Assembly: GCA_016297535.1 (NCBI GenBank)
Contig: JAEDGL010000134.1
Coordinates: 1 to 6,434 of the forward strand
Source of the DNA: Clostridia bacterium
GTDB lineage: Bacteria > Bacillota > Clostridia > Christensenellales > Aristaeellaceae
Reading direction: 5' to 3'
Length of the DNA: 6,434 nucleotides
Part shown: one piece after another, positions 5,171-6,434 of the stretch
Position numbering within the stretch: the first letter of the stretch is position 1
Layout of the letters: every line of letters starts with the position of its first letter
Position numbers and translations under genes: made by a program
The notes under the pieces: generated by a model
Database searches by the model: none
The model's input: the letters and a program-made list of their open reading frames with translations, nothing else
What the model was told of the DNA's origin: nothing

Positions 5171-5650
5171 ATGGCCGTTACCCTCATCTGCGTGGGCAGG
5201 CTGCGCGAAAGGTTTTTTGCCGATGCGGCAGAGGAATACCTCAAACGTCTGCGGCGCATGATGCCCGTTACCGTGGTGGAGCTGCCGGACGAGCCCGAGC
5301 CTTCCCAGCCCTCCGAAAAGCTGAACGAAGCGGTTATGAAACGCGAGGGCGAAAGGATTTTGCAAAAAATCAGCCAGCACGATTACGTCATCGCCATGTG
5401 CATCAACGCCAGGCAATATGAGAGCACCGAGCTTGCGCAAAAGCTGAGCGATTTGTTTACGCAGGGCAAAAGCAACATTGTTTTTCTGATTGGAGGCTCT
5501 CTGGGCCTGCACGAGGACGTGCTCAGGCGCGCCAACGAGCGCATGAGCATGAGCCGGATGACCTTTCCTCACCAGCTGGCGCGCGTCATGCTGCTGGAGC
5601 AGCTGTTCCGCGCCGCCAAAATCAACGCGGGCGAGCGGTATCACAAATAA
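5171..5650 (+). CDS. rlmH: 23S rRNA (pseudouridine1915-N3)-methyltransferase RlmH
   Basis: The 159-residue SPOUT-family enzyme methylates pseudouridine 1915 in helix 69 of 23S rRNA using S-adenosylmethionine, acting on assembled ribosomes as a knotted dimer. Recognisable parts are the start VTLICVGRLRERFFADAAEEY, the S-adenosylmethionine loop FLIGGSLGL (105-113), MSMSRMTFPHQLARVMLLEQ (126-145) and the C-terminal INAGERYHK, whose Tyr-His end is part of the active site. Length is as expected for the family. The ribosome site GAGGAGG (5156-5162) is inside the preceding gene, eight bases before the ATG. It is the last gene of the walJ operon. A walJ/yycJ gene close to rlmH is also found in Bacillus subtilis. 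Confidence 0.96.
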   Translation: MAVTLICVGRLRERFFADAAEEYLKRLRRMMPVTVVELPDEPEPSQPSEKLNEAVMKREGERILQKISQHDYVIAMCINARQYESTELAQKLSDLFTQGKSNIVFLIGGSLGLHEDVLRRANERMSMSRMTFPHQLARVMLLEQLFRAAKINAGERYHK

Positions 5651-5677
5651 CGCCTGCGCTGCGCCGTTTGCGTTATT
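5646..5677 (+). terminator. Possible terminator at the end of rlmH
   Basis: AATAACGC (5646-5653) pairs exactly with GCGTTATT (5670-5677), an 8-bp stem with a 16-base loop, followed by CTTTACTTT. The stem contains the rlmH stop codon TAA (5648-5650). It is weaker than a textbook terminator because half the stem is A-T and the T-run is broken. Confidence 0.4.
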
Positions 5678-5678
5678 C

Positions 5679-5707
5679 TTTACTTTGGGCGCAAAACCAG
5701 TTATAAT
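5679..5707 (+). promoter_or_regulatory. Sigma-A promoter for rfbA
   Basis: A perfect TATAAT (5702-5707) lies 17 bases after TTTACT (5679-5684, four of six -35 bases). Transcription should start near 5714, giving a leader of about 33 bases. It means rfbA need not depend on read-through from rlmH. Confidence 0.8.
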
Positions 5708-5746
5708 GGAAACAGCATCCAGCAGACTTCCGAAAGGAGCATACGC

Positions 5747-6434
5747 ATGAAGGGAATCATTTTAGCCGGCGGCGCGGGTACGCGCCTGTATCCCCTTACC
5801 ATGGTTACCTCCAAGCAGCTTTTGCCTGTTTATGATAAGCCCATGATCTACTACCCCCTTTCCACGCTGATGCTGGCGGGCATTCGGGACATTCTCATCA
5901 TCTCCACCCCGGTGGATACGCCCCACTTTCGCGATCTGCTGGGCGACGGCAGCCAGTTTGGCATCCAGCTGAGCTACGCGGTGCAGCCCTCGCCCGACGG
6001 ACTGGCGCAGGCCTTTCTGATTGGGGAGGAGTTTATCGGCGGCGAGCCCTGCGCCATGGTGCTGGGCGATAACATCTTTTACGGCAGCGGCTTTGGCAGC
6101 ATGCTGCGCGAGGCGGCCCGGACCGCCGAAAACGGCAAGGCCACCATCTTCGGCTATTATGTGAACGACCCGGAGCGCTTTGGCATCGCGGAGTTTGACG
6201 AGGCGGGCAAGGTGCTTTCCGTGGAGGAAAAGCCTCTGCATCCCAAAAGCAACTATGCCATCACCGGGTTGTATTTCTATCCGGCGGGCGTAAGCGCCAT
6301 GGCGCGCAATGTGCGCCCCTCGGCGCGCGGCGAGCTGGAGATTACAACGCTGAACGACATGTACCTGCAACGGGGCGACCTGCAGGCGCAGATCATGGGC
6401 CGCGGCTTTGCCTGGCTGGATACCGGCACCATGG
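5747..6434 (+). CDS. rfbA: Glucose-1-phosphate thymidylyltransferase (RfbA/RmlA), C-terminus beyond the window
   Basis: The enzyme joins dTTP and glucose 1-phosphate to give dTDP-glucose, the first step to dTDP-rhamnose and other envelope sugars. The 229 visible residues cover most of a protein usually near 290 long. Motifs are the nucleotide loop LAGGAGTRLYPLT (6-18), SKQLLPVYDKPMIYYPL (22-38), LGDNIFYG (106-113, with metal-binding D108), VEEKP (159-163), GELEIT (195-200) and WLDTGT (223-228, with D225, the second metal ligand). AAAGGAG (5733-5739) is seven bases before the ATG. The frame is open at the right edge with no sign of damage. Genes rfbB, rfbC and rfbD often follow in bacteria, but they cannot be seen here. 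Confidence 0.96.
   Translation, partial: MKGIILAGGAGTRLYPLTMVTSKQLLPVYDKPMIYYPLSTLMLAGIRDILIISTPVDTPHFRDLLGDGSQFGIQLSYAVQPSPDGLAQAFLIGEEFIGGEPCAMVLGDNIFYGSGFGSMLREAARTAENGKATIFGYYVNDPERFGIAEFDEAGKVLSVEEKPLHPKSNYAITGLYFYPAGVSAMARNVRPSARGELEITTLNDMYLQRGDLQAQIMGRGFAWLDTGTM

Noticed and set aside
4090..5259. Long minus-strand open frame opposite walJ, the 85-residue gene and rlmH
   Set aside because: Its product is low-complexity (rich in Arg, Ser, Ala, His) with no family pattern, and the opposite strand holds three well-supported genes with ribosome sites. It is a by-product of GC-rich codon use.
3032..6434. A functional link between thymidine kinase and the dTTP-using RfbA
   Set aside because: They lie 2 kb apart in separate transcription units with opposite-strand genes and two terminator-like hairpins between; nearness alone does not support a shared pathway.

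Overview
The window looks like a chromosomal segment of a moderately GC-rich bacterium of the Firmicutes (Bacillota), most likely class Clostridia. The evidence is strong AAGGAGG-type ribosome sites before most genes, sigma-A promoters close to TTGACA/TATAAT, a YlmC/YmxH-type PRC-barrel protein, and a WalJ (YycJ)-RlmH neighbourhood known from Firmicutes. Genus cannot be read from the sequence. No tRNA, rRNA, CRISPR array, insertion sequence or phage gene is visible.

Layout from left to right. (a) 1-538, minus strand: the N-terminal 179 residues of a secreted protein of unknown function, with a very good promoter at 611-639. (b) 539-806: an AT-rich divergent intergenic region with a 14-base perfect palindrome. 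(c) 807-3589, plus strand: a tightly packed run of five genes: Nudix ADP-ribose pyrophosphatase, a 40-residue single-helix membrane protein starting with TTG, a RimJ/RimL-type GNAT acetyltransferase, a six-repeat TPR-like lipoprotein, and type II thymidine kinase. It is closed by a 16-bp perfect hairpin at 3614-3656. (d) 3658-3942, minus strand: a PRC-barrel protein starting with GTG, with an unusual Cys/Pro tail. (e) 4099-5650, plus strand: walJ-type MBL nuclease, an 85-residue unknown protein, and rlmH, transcribed from an extended -10 promoter at 4032-4060. (f) 5747-6434, plus strand: glucose-1-phosphate thymidylyltransferase (rfbA/rmlA), cut by the window end, with its own consensus promoter at 5679-5707. 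It may begin a dTDP-sugar (rhamnose) cluster that continues to the right.

Most of this is housekeeping: nucleotide clean-up and salvage (Nudix, thymidine kinase), protein acetylation, ribosome modification (RlmH), a cell-wall-linked nuclease family (WalJ) and envelope sugar activation (RfbA). I see no convincing new multi-gene system. The parts that are not explained are the 40-residue membrane peptide, the 85-residue protein between walJ and rlmH, the Cys tail of the PRC-barrel protein, the TPR lipoprotein, and the palindromic control regions at 667-680 and 4023-4046.
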